A stretch of 64,000 nt of DNA. Source: Streptomyces macrolidinus. GTDB lineage: Bacteria > Actinomycetota > Actinomycetes > Streptomycetales > Streptomycetaceae. The stretch lies in the NCBI RefSeq assembly GCF_023887685.1, contig NZ_JAMWMR010000011.1, positions 102,922 through 166,921 of the forward strand, given 5' to 3'. The position numbers and the translations under genes were made by a program. Within the stretch, counting starts at the first letter, position 1; every line of letters begins with the position of its first letter. Below are positions 8,432 through 16,409 of the stretch, in pieces. The notes under the pieces are model-generated. The model did not search any database, was not told the origin of the DNA, and saw nothing but the letters and a program-made list of their open reading frames with translations.

Positions 8432-8808
8432 GTTCTGGGTCCCCCATCGGCGTGGCGACAGCGACTGGCTGTGCTCCCGCGGTCCGTGATCGGTGTCATC
8501 TCTTCGGCGATCGGTTGCGATTGTTCCGTGATCGACTGGCCTATTCCCGGCCAAGTCTGCCCGAGGGTGGTGACAGGTCAAGTTCGGTGCCCGTTCCGTG
8601 ACCGTTCGCGAAAGAACCGTCGCGGAAGCGTTACGGGGGACGTACGGCCGGTACACAGAATTTGCACCCGCCTTTCGGTGGGCGGTTGGATGGCCGCTCC
8701 CTCTCGGCTCCATCCCGGAACGAGGCCCTGCGCAAAGCCTGTAGCGTGGCCTGTCGGAGACCGTGACAACCACCGCGCAGACGCGGGCAGAAACGACGGC
8801 GAGGACTG
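8432..8808. other. Intergenic region between divergent kinase genes
   Basis: This 377-bp gap must hold the promoters of both divergent kinases. No coding pattern is visible. The sequence next to the plus-strand start has GGCGAGGACTG as a ribosome binding site. No strong palindrome or repeat was seen. Confidence 0.5.
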
Positions 8809-10398
8809 ATGGCACAGACGCAGCGCGCCCAGGGCCCGTCCGACCCCGAGGCGACTGGCGGCGGGATGTCGGACGCGCCGGAGACGTGGGGCAACGGCGG
8901 ACTGGTCGGGGACGGCCGGTACCGGCTGACCCGCAGACTCGGCCGGGGCGGCATGGCCGAGGTCTTCGCCGCCGAGGACGTGCGCCTCGGCCGGACCGTC
9001 GCGGTCAAGCTGCTCCGCTCCGACCTCGCCGAGGACCCGACGTCCAAGGCCCGCTTCACGCGCGAGGCCCAGTCGGTGGCCGGGCTCAACCACCACGCGA
9101 TCGTCGCCGTGTACGACTCCGGCGAGGACCAGGTGAACGGCCAGGCGGTGCCGTACATCGTCATGGAGATCGTCGAGGGCCGCACGATCCGCGATCTGCT
9201 GCTCAACGCCGAGGCGCCGGGCCCCGAACAGGCCCTGATCATCGTCTCCGGCGTCCTGGAGGCGCTCGCCTACTCGCACCAGCACGGCATCGTGCACCGC
9301 GACATCAAGCCGGCGAACGTCATCATCACCGACAACGGCGCGGTGAAGGTGATGGACTTCGGCATCGCCCGCGCGCTGCACGGGGCGTCCACCACGATGA
9401 CCCAGACCGGCATGGTCATGGGCACGCCGCAGTACCTCTCCCCGGAACAGGCCCTCGGCAAGGCCGTCGACTACCGCTCCGACCTGTACGCGACCGGCTG
9501 CCTGCTGTACGAACTGCTCGCGCTGCGGCCCCCGTTCGTCGGCGAGACCCCGCTGTCCGTGGTCTACCAGCACGTCCAGGACATCCCGGTGCCGCCGTCC
9601 CAGGTCTCGGACGGGGCGCCCCCGGAGCTGGACGGGCTTGTCATGCGCTCGCTCGCGAAGGAGCCGGACGACCGGTTCCAGACCGCCGAGGAGATGCGCG
9701 GGCTGGTCCAGTACGCCCTCCAGATGCTGTACGACCAGGGCAGCCACACGGGCACCTGGAACACCGGCCCGGTGGAGGCGCACGACGGCCGGCACACCCC
9801 GGCGGCGGGCTTCGCCCATACGACGGCGATGCCGCACCCCGACTCCGGTACGACCCAGATCCCGCAGCCGATCCTGCCCTCGGGCTACGGCAGCGGGGAC
9901 GACGGCGGCTTCGAGGGGCACGGCAACAAGGGCAGCGGCCGGGGCAAGCTGCTGATCCTCGCCGTCCTCGCGATCATCGCCATCGTCGGAGGCGTCGCAC
10001 TCGCGATGAACAACGGGGGCGACAAGCCCAGCGGCGAGACCGGCACGACGCAGTCGCCGACCGCCAGTCCGTCCGACAAGGACAAGAAGCCCAGCGAAGA
10101 GCCGTCCGAGGAAGCGACCGACGACAGCGGCACGTCCACGGACGACAACTCGCAGACGGGCAACGACTCGGGTTACCGGCCCTCGTACCGGCCGACGCAG
10201 AACTGGACGCAGGAGCCGACCTTCCAGCCGTCGACGGAGCCGCAGGAGCCGACCGACCCGGCCACCGAGCAGCCGACCACGGAGGAGCCGCCGGCCACGA
10301 CGCCCACGGGCGGCAACGGCGATACAGAGCAGCCGCCGGCGACGGACGGCGGCACCGGCGGGGACAACCAGGGCGGCGGCGGCCCTCCGACGCCCTGA
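8809..10398 (+). CDS. Membrane Ser/Thr protein kinase with Thr/Pro-rich exterior
   Basis: This 529-residue Hanks-type kinase has a Gly loop RLGRGGMAEV, VAVK Lys 67, HRDIKPAN with Asp 165, and DFG Asp 183. Its activation loop, TQTGMVMGTPQYLSPEQ, is nearly identical to that of the divergent kinase. One membrane helix (LLILAVLAIIAIVGGVALA, about residues 381-400) separates the kinase from about 125 extracellular residues rich in Ser, Thr, Pro, Glu and Gln. No PASTA domain is present, so the exterior probably acts as a wall-spanning stalk. The shared activation loop and head-to-head arrangement suggest the pair arose by duplication and may cross-phosphorylate; that is an inference. A strong hairpin follows. 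Confidence 0.92.
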   Translation: MAQTQRAQGPSDPEATGGGMSDAPETWGNGGLVGDGRYRLTRRLGRGGMAEVFAAEDVRLGRTVAVKLLRSDLAEDPTSKARFTREAQSVAGLNHHAIVAVYDSGEDQVNGQAVPYIVMEIVEGRTIRDLLLNAEAPGPEQALIIVSGVLEALAYSHQHGIVHRDIKPANVIITDNGAVKVMDFGIARALHGASTTMTQTGMVMGTPQYLSPEQALGKAVDYRSDLYATGCLLYELLALRPPFVGETPLSVVYQHVQDIPVPPSQVSDGAPPELDGLVMRSLAKEPDDRFQTAEEMRGLVQYALQMLYDQGSHTGTWNTGPVEAHDGRHTPAAGFAHTTAMPHPDSGTTQIPQPILPSGYGSGDDGGFEGHGNKGSGRGKLLILAVLAIIAIVGGVALAMNNGGDKPSGETGTTQSPTASPSDKDKKPSEEPSEEATDDSGTSTDDNSQTGNDSGYRPSYRPTQNWTQEPTFQPSTEPQEPTDPATEQPTTEEPPATTPTGGNGDTEQPPATDGGTGGDNQGGGGPPTP

Positions 10399-10420
10399 CC
10401 GTCACTGTCCGCATACGACC

Positions 10421-10465
10421 GCCACGCGCGCGTGCGGCCCGGCAACGGGCACACGCGCGCGTGGC
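10421..10465. terminator. Hairpin terminator after kinase gene
   Basis: A perfect 14-bp inverted repeat (GCCACGCGCGCGTG / CACGCGCGCGTGGC) encloses a 17-nt loop and begins 23 nt after the kinase stop codon. Confidence 0.75.
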
Positions 10466-10948
10466 GTTTGTGCGGGGGCACGTCGTCGGGACCCGGGTCA
10501 TGATGGGCGGTGGGCGATCCCGGTGGATCGTGCGGTGCCATGTGCTTCTTTGACCGTGCTTCGTCGACCAGGACACGAGCGCCCCGCGACGCGCCGTCCG
10601 AACGGCCCCGGATGATGTCTTCCCGAGCCCCAGGTCAGCGGGATAACGTGCGGTTGTTCCGGCCCCCTGCAAGGCCGTGACCAGCGCGTGGTGCCCGACT
10701 TACTCGATTTACTTGGAAATCCAAGAAAAATCCCAGGTCAGGAGGGGTTTCACAGAAATGTGGAGCACTGGGTAACGTGCCTACAGCAGGGCGCTCGCCG
10801 GGGCACCTGTCACGCCTGCTGTGATCGGGCCGCACCCACCCTGTGTGAGTCCGGGCGCCGCGGGCGAGCCGATCTCCCTAGCCCAGAACGGGTACGGGGG
10901 ACCCAGGCACCCGGCGAACCCGGGGGCCGGACCGACGGAGGAGCACAC
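10466..10948 (+). promoter_or_regulatory. bkd operon upstream region with AT-rich palindrome
   Basis: This 480-bp non-coding stretch precedes bkdA. It contains the palindrome CTTGGAAATCCAAG at 10712-10725, set in a locally AT-rich patch, about 225 bp before the bkdA start. Perfect dyads of this size suit an Lrp- or TetR-type regulator of branched-chain catabolism, but no regulator gene is adjacent here. The GGAGGAG ribosome binding site lies near 10937. Confidence 0.45.
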
Positions 10949-12160
10949 GTGACCGTGGAGAGCACTGCCGCGCGCAAGCCGCGACGCAGCGCCGGAAGCA
11001 AAGCCAGCACCACCGGCACCAAGCGCACCAGCACGACGCCCAGGAAGGGCGACGAACCCGAGATCGTCCAACTGCTGACCCCCGAGGGCAAGCGGGTCAA
11101 GAACCCCACGTACGACCCGTACGTCAAGGGCATCACCCCCGAGCAGTTGCGCGGCCTGTACCGGGACATGGTGCTGACCCGGCGCTTCGACGCCGAGGCG
11201 ACCGCGCTCCAGCGTCAGGGCGAGCTGGGCCTGTGGGCGTCGCTGCTCGGCCAGGAGGCAGCCCAGATCGGCTCCGGCCGGGCGCTGAAGGACGACGACT
11301 ACGTCTTCCCGACCTACCGTGAGCACGGCGTCGCCTGGTGCCGCGGGGTCGACCCGACCAATCTGCTCGGCATGTTCCGCGGCGTGAACAACGGCGGCTG
11401 GGACCCGAACAGCAACAACTTCCACCTCTACACGATCGTCATCGGCTCGCAGGCGCTGCACGCCACCGGCTACGCGATGGGCGTGGCCAAGGACGGCGCC
11501 GACTCGGCCGTGATCGCGTACTTCGGCGACGGCGCCTCCAGCCAGGGCGACGTCGCGGAGTCGTTCACCTTCGCGGCGGTCTACAACGCCCCGGTGGTGT
11601 TCTTCTGCCAGAACAACCAGTGGGCGATCTCCGAGCCCACCGAGAAGCAGACCCGGGTGCCGCTCTACCAGCGCGCCCAGGGCTTCGGCTTCCCGGGCGT
11701 GCGCGTCGACGGCAACGACGTCCTGGCGTGCCTCGCGGTGACCCAGTGGGCGCTGGAGCGGGCGCGCAACGGCGAGGGCCCGACCCTGGTCGAGGCGTTC
11801 ACGTACCGCATGGGCGCGCACACCACCTCCGACGACCCCACCCGCTACCGTCACGACGACGAGCGGGCCGCCTGGGAGGCGAAGGACCCGATCGCGCGGC
11901 TGCGCGCGTACCTCGAGGCCTCGAACCACGCGGACGAGGGATTCTTCGCGGAACTCGACGCGGAGAGCGAGGCGTTGGGAAGGCGGGTGCGTGAAGCGGT
12001 CCGTGCCATGCCGGACCCGGACCACTTCGCCATCTTCGAGAACGTGTATGCGGACGGGCACGCGCTCGTCGACGAGGAGCGGGCCCAGTTCGCGGCCTAC
12101 CAGGCCTCGTTCGCGACGGAGACCGAGAGCGGCGTCGCCGCGGGCGAAGGGGGCCGGTGA
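10949..12160 (+). CDS. bkdA: Branched-chain 2-oxo acid dehydrogenase E1 alpha
   Basis: This is the thiamine-diphosphate-binding alpha subunit of the complex that decarboxylates the keto acids of Val, Leu and Ile. It supplies isobutyryl- and methylbutyryl-CoA for degradation and for branched fatty-acid and polyketide starters. The 403-residue protein has YVFPTYREHG and the TPP motif starting GDGASSQGDVAESF near residue 193 and ending with QNN near 223. RYRHDDERAAWEAKDPIARL, the phosphorylation-loop equivalent, follows. A Lys/Ser/Thr-rich N-terminal tail of about 40 residues precedes the fold. The GTG at 10949 follows GGAGG at good spacing. One nucleotide separates its stop from bkdB. Confidence 0.93.
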   Translation: MTVESTAARKPRRSAGSKASTTGTKRTSTTPRKGDEPEIVQLLTPEGKRVKNPTYDPYVKGITPEQLRGLYRDMVLTRRFDAEATALQRQGELGLWASLLGQEAAQIGSGRALKDDDYVFPTYREHGVAWCRGVDPTNLLGMFRGVNNGGWDPNSNNFHLYTIVIGSQALHATGYAMGVAKDGADSAVIAYFGDGASSQGDVAESFTFAAVYNAPVVFFCQNNQWAISEPTEKQTRVPLYQRAQGFGFPGVRVDGNDVLACLAVTQWALERARNGEGPTLVEAFTYRMGAHTTSDDPTRYRHDDERAAWEAKDPIARLRAYLEASNHADEGFFAELDAESEALGRRVREAVRAMPDPDHFAIFENVYADGHALVDEERAQFAAYQASFATETESGVAAGEGGR

Positions 12161-12161
12161 C

Positions 12162-13139
12162 ATGGCGGAGAAGATGGCACTCGCCAAGGCGATCAACGAA
12201 TCGCTGCGCAAGGCCCTGGAGTCGGACCCCAAGGTCCTGGTGATGGGCGAGGACGTCGGCAAGCTCGGCGGCGTGTTCCGGGTGACGGACGGCCTCCAGA
12301 AGGACTTCGGCGAGGAGCGGGTGATCGACACCCCGCTCGCCGAGTCGGGCATCGTCGGTACGGCGATCGGCCTCGCGCTGCGCGGGTACCGGCCGGTGGT
12401 GGAGATCCAGTTCGACGGGTTCGTCTTCCCGGCCTACGACCAGATCGTCACCCAGCTCGCGAAGATGCACGCCCGCTCGCTGGGCAAGGTCAAGCTGCCC
12501 GTCGTCGTCCGTATCCCCTACGGCGGCGGCATCGGCGCGGTGGAGCACCACAGCGAGTCGCCCGAGTCGCTGTTCGCGCATGTGGCCGGTCTGAAGGTCG
12601 TCTCCCCGTCCAACGCGTCGGACGCGTACTGGATGATGCAGCAGGCCATCCAGAGCGACGACCCGGTGATCTTCTTCGAGCCCAAGCGGCGCTACTGGGA
12701 CAAGGCCGAGGTCAACCGCGAGGCCATCCCCGACCCGCTGCACCGGGCCCGGGTGGTGCGCGAGGGCACGGACCTGACGCTCGCCGCCTACGGGCCGATG
12801 GTGAAGGTGTGCCAGGAGGCCGCCGCAGCCGCCGCCGAGGAGGGCAAGTCCCTCGAGGTGCTCGATCTGCGCTCGGTCTCGCCGCTCGACTTCGACTCCG
12901 TCCAGGCGTCGGTGGAGAAGACCCGCCGCCTGGTCGTGGTGCACGAGGCGCCGGTGTTCTTCGGCTCGGGCGCGGAGATCGCCGCCCGCATCACGGAGCG
13001 GTGCTTCTACCACCTGGAGGCGCCGGTGCTGCGCGTGGGCGGCTATCACGCCCCGTACCCGCCGGCGCGGCTGGAGGAGGAGTACCTGCCGGGCCTGGAC
13101 CGGGTGCTGGACGCCGTCGACCGCGCCCTGGCGTACTGA
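12162..13139 (+). CDS. bkdB: Branched-chain 2-oxo acid dehydrogenase E1 beta
   Basis: The beta subunit pairs with BkdA to form the E1 heterotetramer. At 325 residues it is standard length and carries family segments VLVMGEDVGKLGGVF, FGEERVIDTPLAESGIVG, EIQFDGFVFPAYDQI, RIPYGGGIGAVEHHSESPES and DDPVIFFEPKR. The transketolase C-terminal domain (LTLAAYGPMVKVCQEAA, EVLDLRSVSPLDFD) is complete. The ATG at 12162 lies 1 nt after the bkdA stop, so the genes are translationally coupled. BkdC follows after 10 nt. Confidence 0.94.
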   Translation: MAEKMALAKAINESLRKALESDPKVLVMGEDVGKLGGVFRVTDGLQKDFGEERVIDTPLAESGIVGTAIGLALRGYRPVVEIQFDGFVFPAYDQIVTQLAKMHARSLGKVKLPVVVRIPYGGGIGAVEHHSESPESLFAHVAGLKVVSPSNASDAYWMMQQAIQSDDPVIFFEPKRRYWDKAEVNREAIPDPLHRARVVREGTDLTLAAYGPMVKVCQEAAAAAAEEGKSLEVLDLRSVSPLDFDSVQASVEKTRRLVVVHEAPVFFGSGAEIAARITERCFYHLEAPVLRVGGYHAPYPPARLEEEYLPGLDRVLDAVDRALAY

Positions 13140-13149
13140 GGAGAGGGTC

Positions 13150-14520
13150 GTGACGACGATGACTGATACGTCCGTACGCGAGTTCAAGATGCCCGACGTG
13201 GGCGAGGGGCTCACCGAGGCCGAGATCCTCAAGTGGTACGTCCAGCCCGGTGACACGGTCACCGACGGGCAGGTCGTCTGCGAGGTGGAGACGGCGAAGG
13301 CGGCCGTCGAGCTGCCCATCCCCTACGACGGCGTGGTCCGCGCGCTGCACTTCCCCGAGGGCACCACGGTGGACGTCGGCACCTCGATCATCGCGGTGGA
13401 CGTCGCCGGGGGCGCCCCGGCCGAGGCGGCGCCCGCCCCGGCGGAGGAGCCCGCGCCCGCGCAGGAGCCGAAGGCGGAGGGCCGCCAGCCCGTCCTCGTC
13501 GGCTACGGCGTGGCCGAGTCGTCCACGAAGCGCCGCCCCCGCAAGGGCATCCCGGCGCCCTCCGGCGACCCGCTCCACGCGGCCACGGCGCTCCAGAGCG
13601 AGCTGAACGGGCACGGTCGGCAGAGCCGTCCGCTCGCGAAGCCGCCGGTGCGCAAGCTCGCCAAGGACCTCGGCGTCGACCTGGCGACCGTGACCCCCTC
13701 GGGTCCGGACGGCATCATCACGCGCGAGGACGTGCACGCTGCGGCGGCTCCGGCCGCGGCCCCGGCCGAGGCGCCCGCCGCCGTCCAGGCGTCGGCGCCC
13801 GCGGTGACGTACGACGACCGGCGGGAGACCCGTGTCCCCGTCAAGGGCGTCCGCAAGGCCACCGCGCAGGCGATGGTCGGCTCGGCGTTCACCGCGCCGC
13901 ATGTCACGGAGTTCGTGACGGTCGACGTCACGCGCACGATGAAGCTGGTCGAGGAGCTCAAGCAGGACAAGGACCTTCAGGGTCTGCGCGTCAACCCGCT
14001 CCTGCTGATCGCCAAGGCCCTGCTGGTGGCGATCAGGCGGAACCCCGACATCAACGCGTCCTGGGACGAGGCCAACCAGGAGATCGTGCGCAAGCACTAT
14101 GTGAACCTGGGCATCGCGGCGGCCACGCCGCGCGGCCTGATCGTGCCGAACATCAAGGACGCGCACGACAAGACGCTGCCGCAGCTCGCCGAGGCGCTGG
14201 GCGAGCTGGTGGCGACCGCCCGCGAGGGCCGGACGTCCCCGGCGGCGATGCAGGGCGGCACGATCACCATCACGAACGTGGGCGTGTTCGGCGTCGACAC
14301 GGGCACGCCGATCCTCAACCAGGGCGAGGCGGCGATCCTCGCGATCGGCGCGATCAAGCTCCAGCCCTGGGTCCACAAGGGCAAGGTCAAGCCCCGCCAG
14401 GTCACCACCCTGGCGCTCAGCTTCGACCACCGCCTGGTCGACGGCGAGCTGGGCTCCAAGGTCCTCGCCGATGTGGCGGCCGTCCTGGAGAAGCCCAAGC
14501 GGCTGATCACCTGGGGCTGA
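13150..14520 (+). CDS. bkdC: Branched-chain 2-oxo acid dehydrogenase E2 (lipoyl acyltransferase)
   Basis: E2 transfers the acyl group from E1 to CoA through a swinging lipoyl arm. The 456 residues comprise a lipoyl domain (residues about 10-85, lipoyl-Lys 50 in VETAKAAVE) and an Ala/Pro/Glu linker. The peripheral subunit-binding domain RKLAKDLGVDLATVTPSGPD (about 174-193) follows, then the catalytic domain ending with LSFDHRLVDGELG, whose His and Asp are the HxxxDG acyltransferase residues. The GTG at 13150 was chosen; ATG at 13159 is in frame. No E3 (dihydrolipoamide dehydrogenase) follows, so E3 must be shared with other complexes. A strong terminator ends the operon. Confidence 0.94.
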   Translation: MTTMTDTSVREFKMPDVGEGLTEAEILKWYVQPGDTVTDGQVVCEVETAKAAVELPIPYDGVVRALHFPEGTTVDVGTSIIAVDVAGGAPAEAAPAPAEEPAPAQEPKAEGRQPVLVGYGVAESSTKRRPRKGIPAPSGDPLHAATALQSELNGHGRQSRPLAKPPVRKLAKDLGVDLATVTPSGPDGIITREDVHAAAAPAAAPAEAPAAVQASAPAVTYDDRRETRVPVKGVRKATAQAMVGSAFTAPHVTEFVTVDVTRTMKLVEELKQDKDLQGLRVNPLLLIAKALLVAIRRNPDINASWDEANQEIVRKHYVNLGIAAATPRGLIVPNIKDAHDKTLPQLAEALGELVATAREGRTSPAAMQGGTITITNVGVFGVDTGTPILNQGEAAILAIGAIKLQPWVHKGKVKPRQVTTLALSFDHRLVDGELGSKVLADVAAVLEKPKRLITWG

Positions 14521-14542
14521 GCAGCCCGGACGCACAAGCCCG

Positions 14543-14574
14543 AGGGGCCGGCCGCTGGTGAGCGGCCGGCCCCT
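14543..14574. terminator. bkd operon hairpin terminator (bidirectional)
   Basis: A perfect 14-bp stem (AGGGGCCGGCCGCT / AGCGGCCGGCCCCT) with a GGTG loop lies between the convergent bkdC and carboxypeptidase genes. Confidence 0.9.
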
Positions 14575-14594
14575 TGGCACGTGGTCGGAGCGGC

Positions 14595-15488
14595 TCAGAC
14601 GGCGAAGCCGTAGTTCAGCAGCTTCTTGGCGTCGGACGTGCGGTTGGCGACCGACGACGACGCGAGAACCGTGCCGATGACCGTCTTGCCGTTGCGGGTC
14701 GCGGCGAAGACCAGGCAGTACTTGGCCTGCGGGCCCGAGCCGGTCTTCACCCCGATCGCGCCGCTGTAACCGCCGAGCAGCGGGTTGGTGTTGGACCAAT
14801 TGTAGTAGCGGTAGCCACCGCTCTTGGTCGTCACCTTCTGCTTGGTGGACTTCGTCTTCACGACGGTCCGGAAGGTCGAGTTCTTCATCGCGCTGCTCGC
14901 GATCTTGGTCAGATCACGCGGCGTCGAGTAGTTGTTGCCCTTGCCGATGCCGTCGAAGGAATCGAAGTGCGTGTTCTTCAGGCCGAGCTTCTTGGCGTCG
15001 CTGTTCATCTTGCCGAGGAACGACTTCACGCGCGCGGCCCGGGTGGAGCCGCTGCCGAACTTGTCCGCGAGCGCGTAGGCCGCGTCACAGCCGGAGGGCA
15101 GCATCAGCCCGTACAGCAGTTGGCGGACGGTGACCTTGTCGCCGACGATCAGATGCGCCTGGGAGGCGTTGTTCGCGACGACGTAGTCGCTGTACGCCTT
15201 GGCGATCGTGACCTTCGCGTCCAGGTTCAGCTTCGGCTGGGCCAGCACCACCTTGGCCGTCATGATCTTGGTGGTGGAGCCGGTGGACAGCCGTGTGTCC
15301 GCGGCCTTGGTGTACAGGCTCTTGCCGGTGCCGTTGTTCATCACGAAGCCGCCCTTGGCCGTGATGGACGGCTTGGTCGCGGCCTGCGCGGGCGCTGCGG
15401 TGAGAGCGGCGGAGGTGAGCACGGCTGCGGTGGTGACCACTGCCGCGGCTGCCTTGCGTACTCGTGCGCCCTTAATGCCGGTATTCAA
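14595..15488 (-). CDS. Secreted D-alanyl-D-alanine carboxypeptidase (peptidase S11)
   Basis: The enzyme trims the terminal D-Ala of peptidoglycan pentapeptides outside the cell. The 297 residues start with a signal peptide (basic ARVRK, then an Ala/Val/Thr core ending AAPAQA near residue 36). Penicillin-binding motifs are STTK (nucleophile Ser 71) and GVKTGSG near residue 247. The middle motif reads SGC (132-134) instead of the usual SGN. It lacks the extra C-terminal domain and membrane helix of DacA-type PBP5 proteins, so it is probably freely secreted. Translation appears to start at a TTG at 15488, since no ATG or GTG suits the signal peptide and GGAGC lies 6 nt upstream. It diverges from the GntR gene. 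Confidence 0.88.
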   Translation of the reverse strand: MNTGIKGARVRKAAAAVVTTAAVLTSAALTAAPAQAATKPSITAKGGFVMNNGTGKSLYTKAADTRLSTGSTTKIMTAKVVLAQPKLNLDAKVTIAKAYSDYVVANNASQAHLIVGDKVTVRQLLYGLMLPSGCDAAYALADKFGSGSTRAARVKSFLGKMNSDAKKLGLKNTHFDSFDGIGKGNNYSTPRDLTKIASSAMKNSTFRTVVKTKSTKQKVTTKSGGYRYYNWSNTNPLLGGYSGAIGVKTGSGPQAKYCLVFAATRNGKTVIGTVLASSSVANRTSDAKKLLNYGFAV

Positions 15489-15695
15489 GTTGAACGCTCC
15501 GATTGCGTCTCTGATGCGGTGAATGCATCCGAATGCACCTGAAAGCGGCCCGGAGGGAAGGGCCGCTTTCAGGTGAGACTCACCGGCGGCGCAAAAGGAT
15601 GTACCGATACCGGAGGTGATCCGGCGAGGAGTGCGACGGCCTCCGATGGGGGCGGTAATGGAAGTGGGAGTCCGTATCGTGGACTGCCCTCGGCG

Positions 15696-15727
15696 ATGCG
15701 TACGTGTTGTATCTATGATGTACGCAT
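15696..15727. promoter_or_regulatory. Inverted repeat overlapping the GntR gene start (possible autoregulatory operator)
   Basis: The perfect 8-bp arms ATGCGTAC (15696-15703) and GTACGCAT (15720-15727) are 16 nt apart. The right arm contains the first bases of the GntR start codon. The AT-rich centre (TTGTATCTATGAT) could hold a -10 element, so repressor binding would block initiation. Confidence 0.45.
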
Positions 15728-16409
15728 GTCTCCAGCGCCGTCCGCAGCCTCTGCCCCCGAGAAGCCGCCCGCCAAGCAACCACCCGCCGCCGATCGCGTG
15801 TACACGCACGTCAAGCGGGGTCTTCTGGAGCGCCGCTACGAAGGTGGGACCCTGCTCACCGAGGGCGAGCTGGCCGAGGAGGTCGGTGTCTCGCGGACGC
15901 CGGTGCGCGAGGCGCTGCTCCGGCTGGAGATGGAAGGGCTGATCAAGCTCTATCCGAAGAAGGGCGCGCTCGTCCTGCCGGTCTCCGCGCAGGAGATCGC
16001 GGACGTGGTGGAGACACGCCAGCTCGTCGAGGAGTACGCGGTCCGCAAGGCCATGACCGCCCCACCCGCGCTGATCGCCCGCCTGGAGGAGCTGCTCGCA
16101 CGGCAGCAGGAGCAGGCCGCCTCCGGTGACCTCGCGGGTGCCGCGGCCACCGACCGCGCCTTCCACGCCGCGATCGTGCGCAGCGCCGGCAACGAGATCC
16201 TCTCCCGGCTCTACGACCAGCTCCGCGACCGCCAGTTGCGGATGGGCGTCGCCGTGCTGAACTCCCACCCCGACCGTGTAGCCAAGACGCTCGCCGAGCA
16301 CGAGGAGATCCTCAAGGCGCTGCGGTCCGGTGACACCGAGGCGGCCGTCACCCTCGTCCACGGGCACGTGAGCTGGTTCTCCCACCTGGCTCGCGGGGAG
16401 GTGCGATGA
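15726..16409 (+). CDS. GntR-family (FadR/FCD subfamily) transcriptional regulator
   Basis: The 227-residue protein has a Pro/Ala-rich 20-residue leader and then a winged helix-turn-helix (LLTEGELAEEVGVSRTPVRE). The C-terminal helical FCD ligand-binding domain starts SAQEIADVVETRQLVEEYAV and includes FHAAIVRSAGNEILSRLYDQ and LAEHEEILKALRSGD, with His positions expected for the metal/carboxylate pocket. The stop overlaps the start of the MFS gene (ATGA), so it probably controls that transporter. The gene starts within an inverted repeat and has almost no leader, which suggests autoregulation. The ligand is unknown; FCD proteins usually sense small organic acids. Confidence 0.9.
   Translation: MSPAPSAASAPEKPPAKQPPAADRVYTHVKRGLLERRYEGGTLLTEGELAEEVGVSRTPVREALLRLEMEGLIKLYPKKGALVLPVSAQEIADVVETRQLVEEYAVRKAMTAPPALIARLEELLARQQEQAASGDLAGAAATDRAFHAAIVRSAGNEILSRLYDQLRDRQLRMGVAVLNSHPDRVAKTLAEHEEILKALRSGDTEAAVTLVHGHVSWFSHLARGEVR

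Noticed and set aside
8432..8815. N-terminal extension of the PASTA kinase
   Set aside because: The additional 128 residues are not kinase-like, include frequent Arg/Thr/Pro, and lie in the divergent promoter region.
10635..10835. Small minus-strand frame upstream of bkdA
   Set aside because: No ribosome binding site and shadow-like composition; the region contains the bkd regulatory palindrome.
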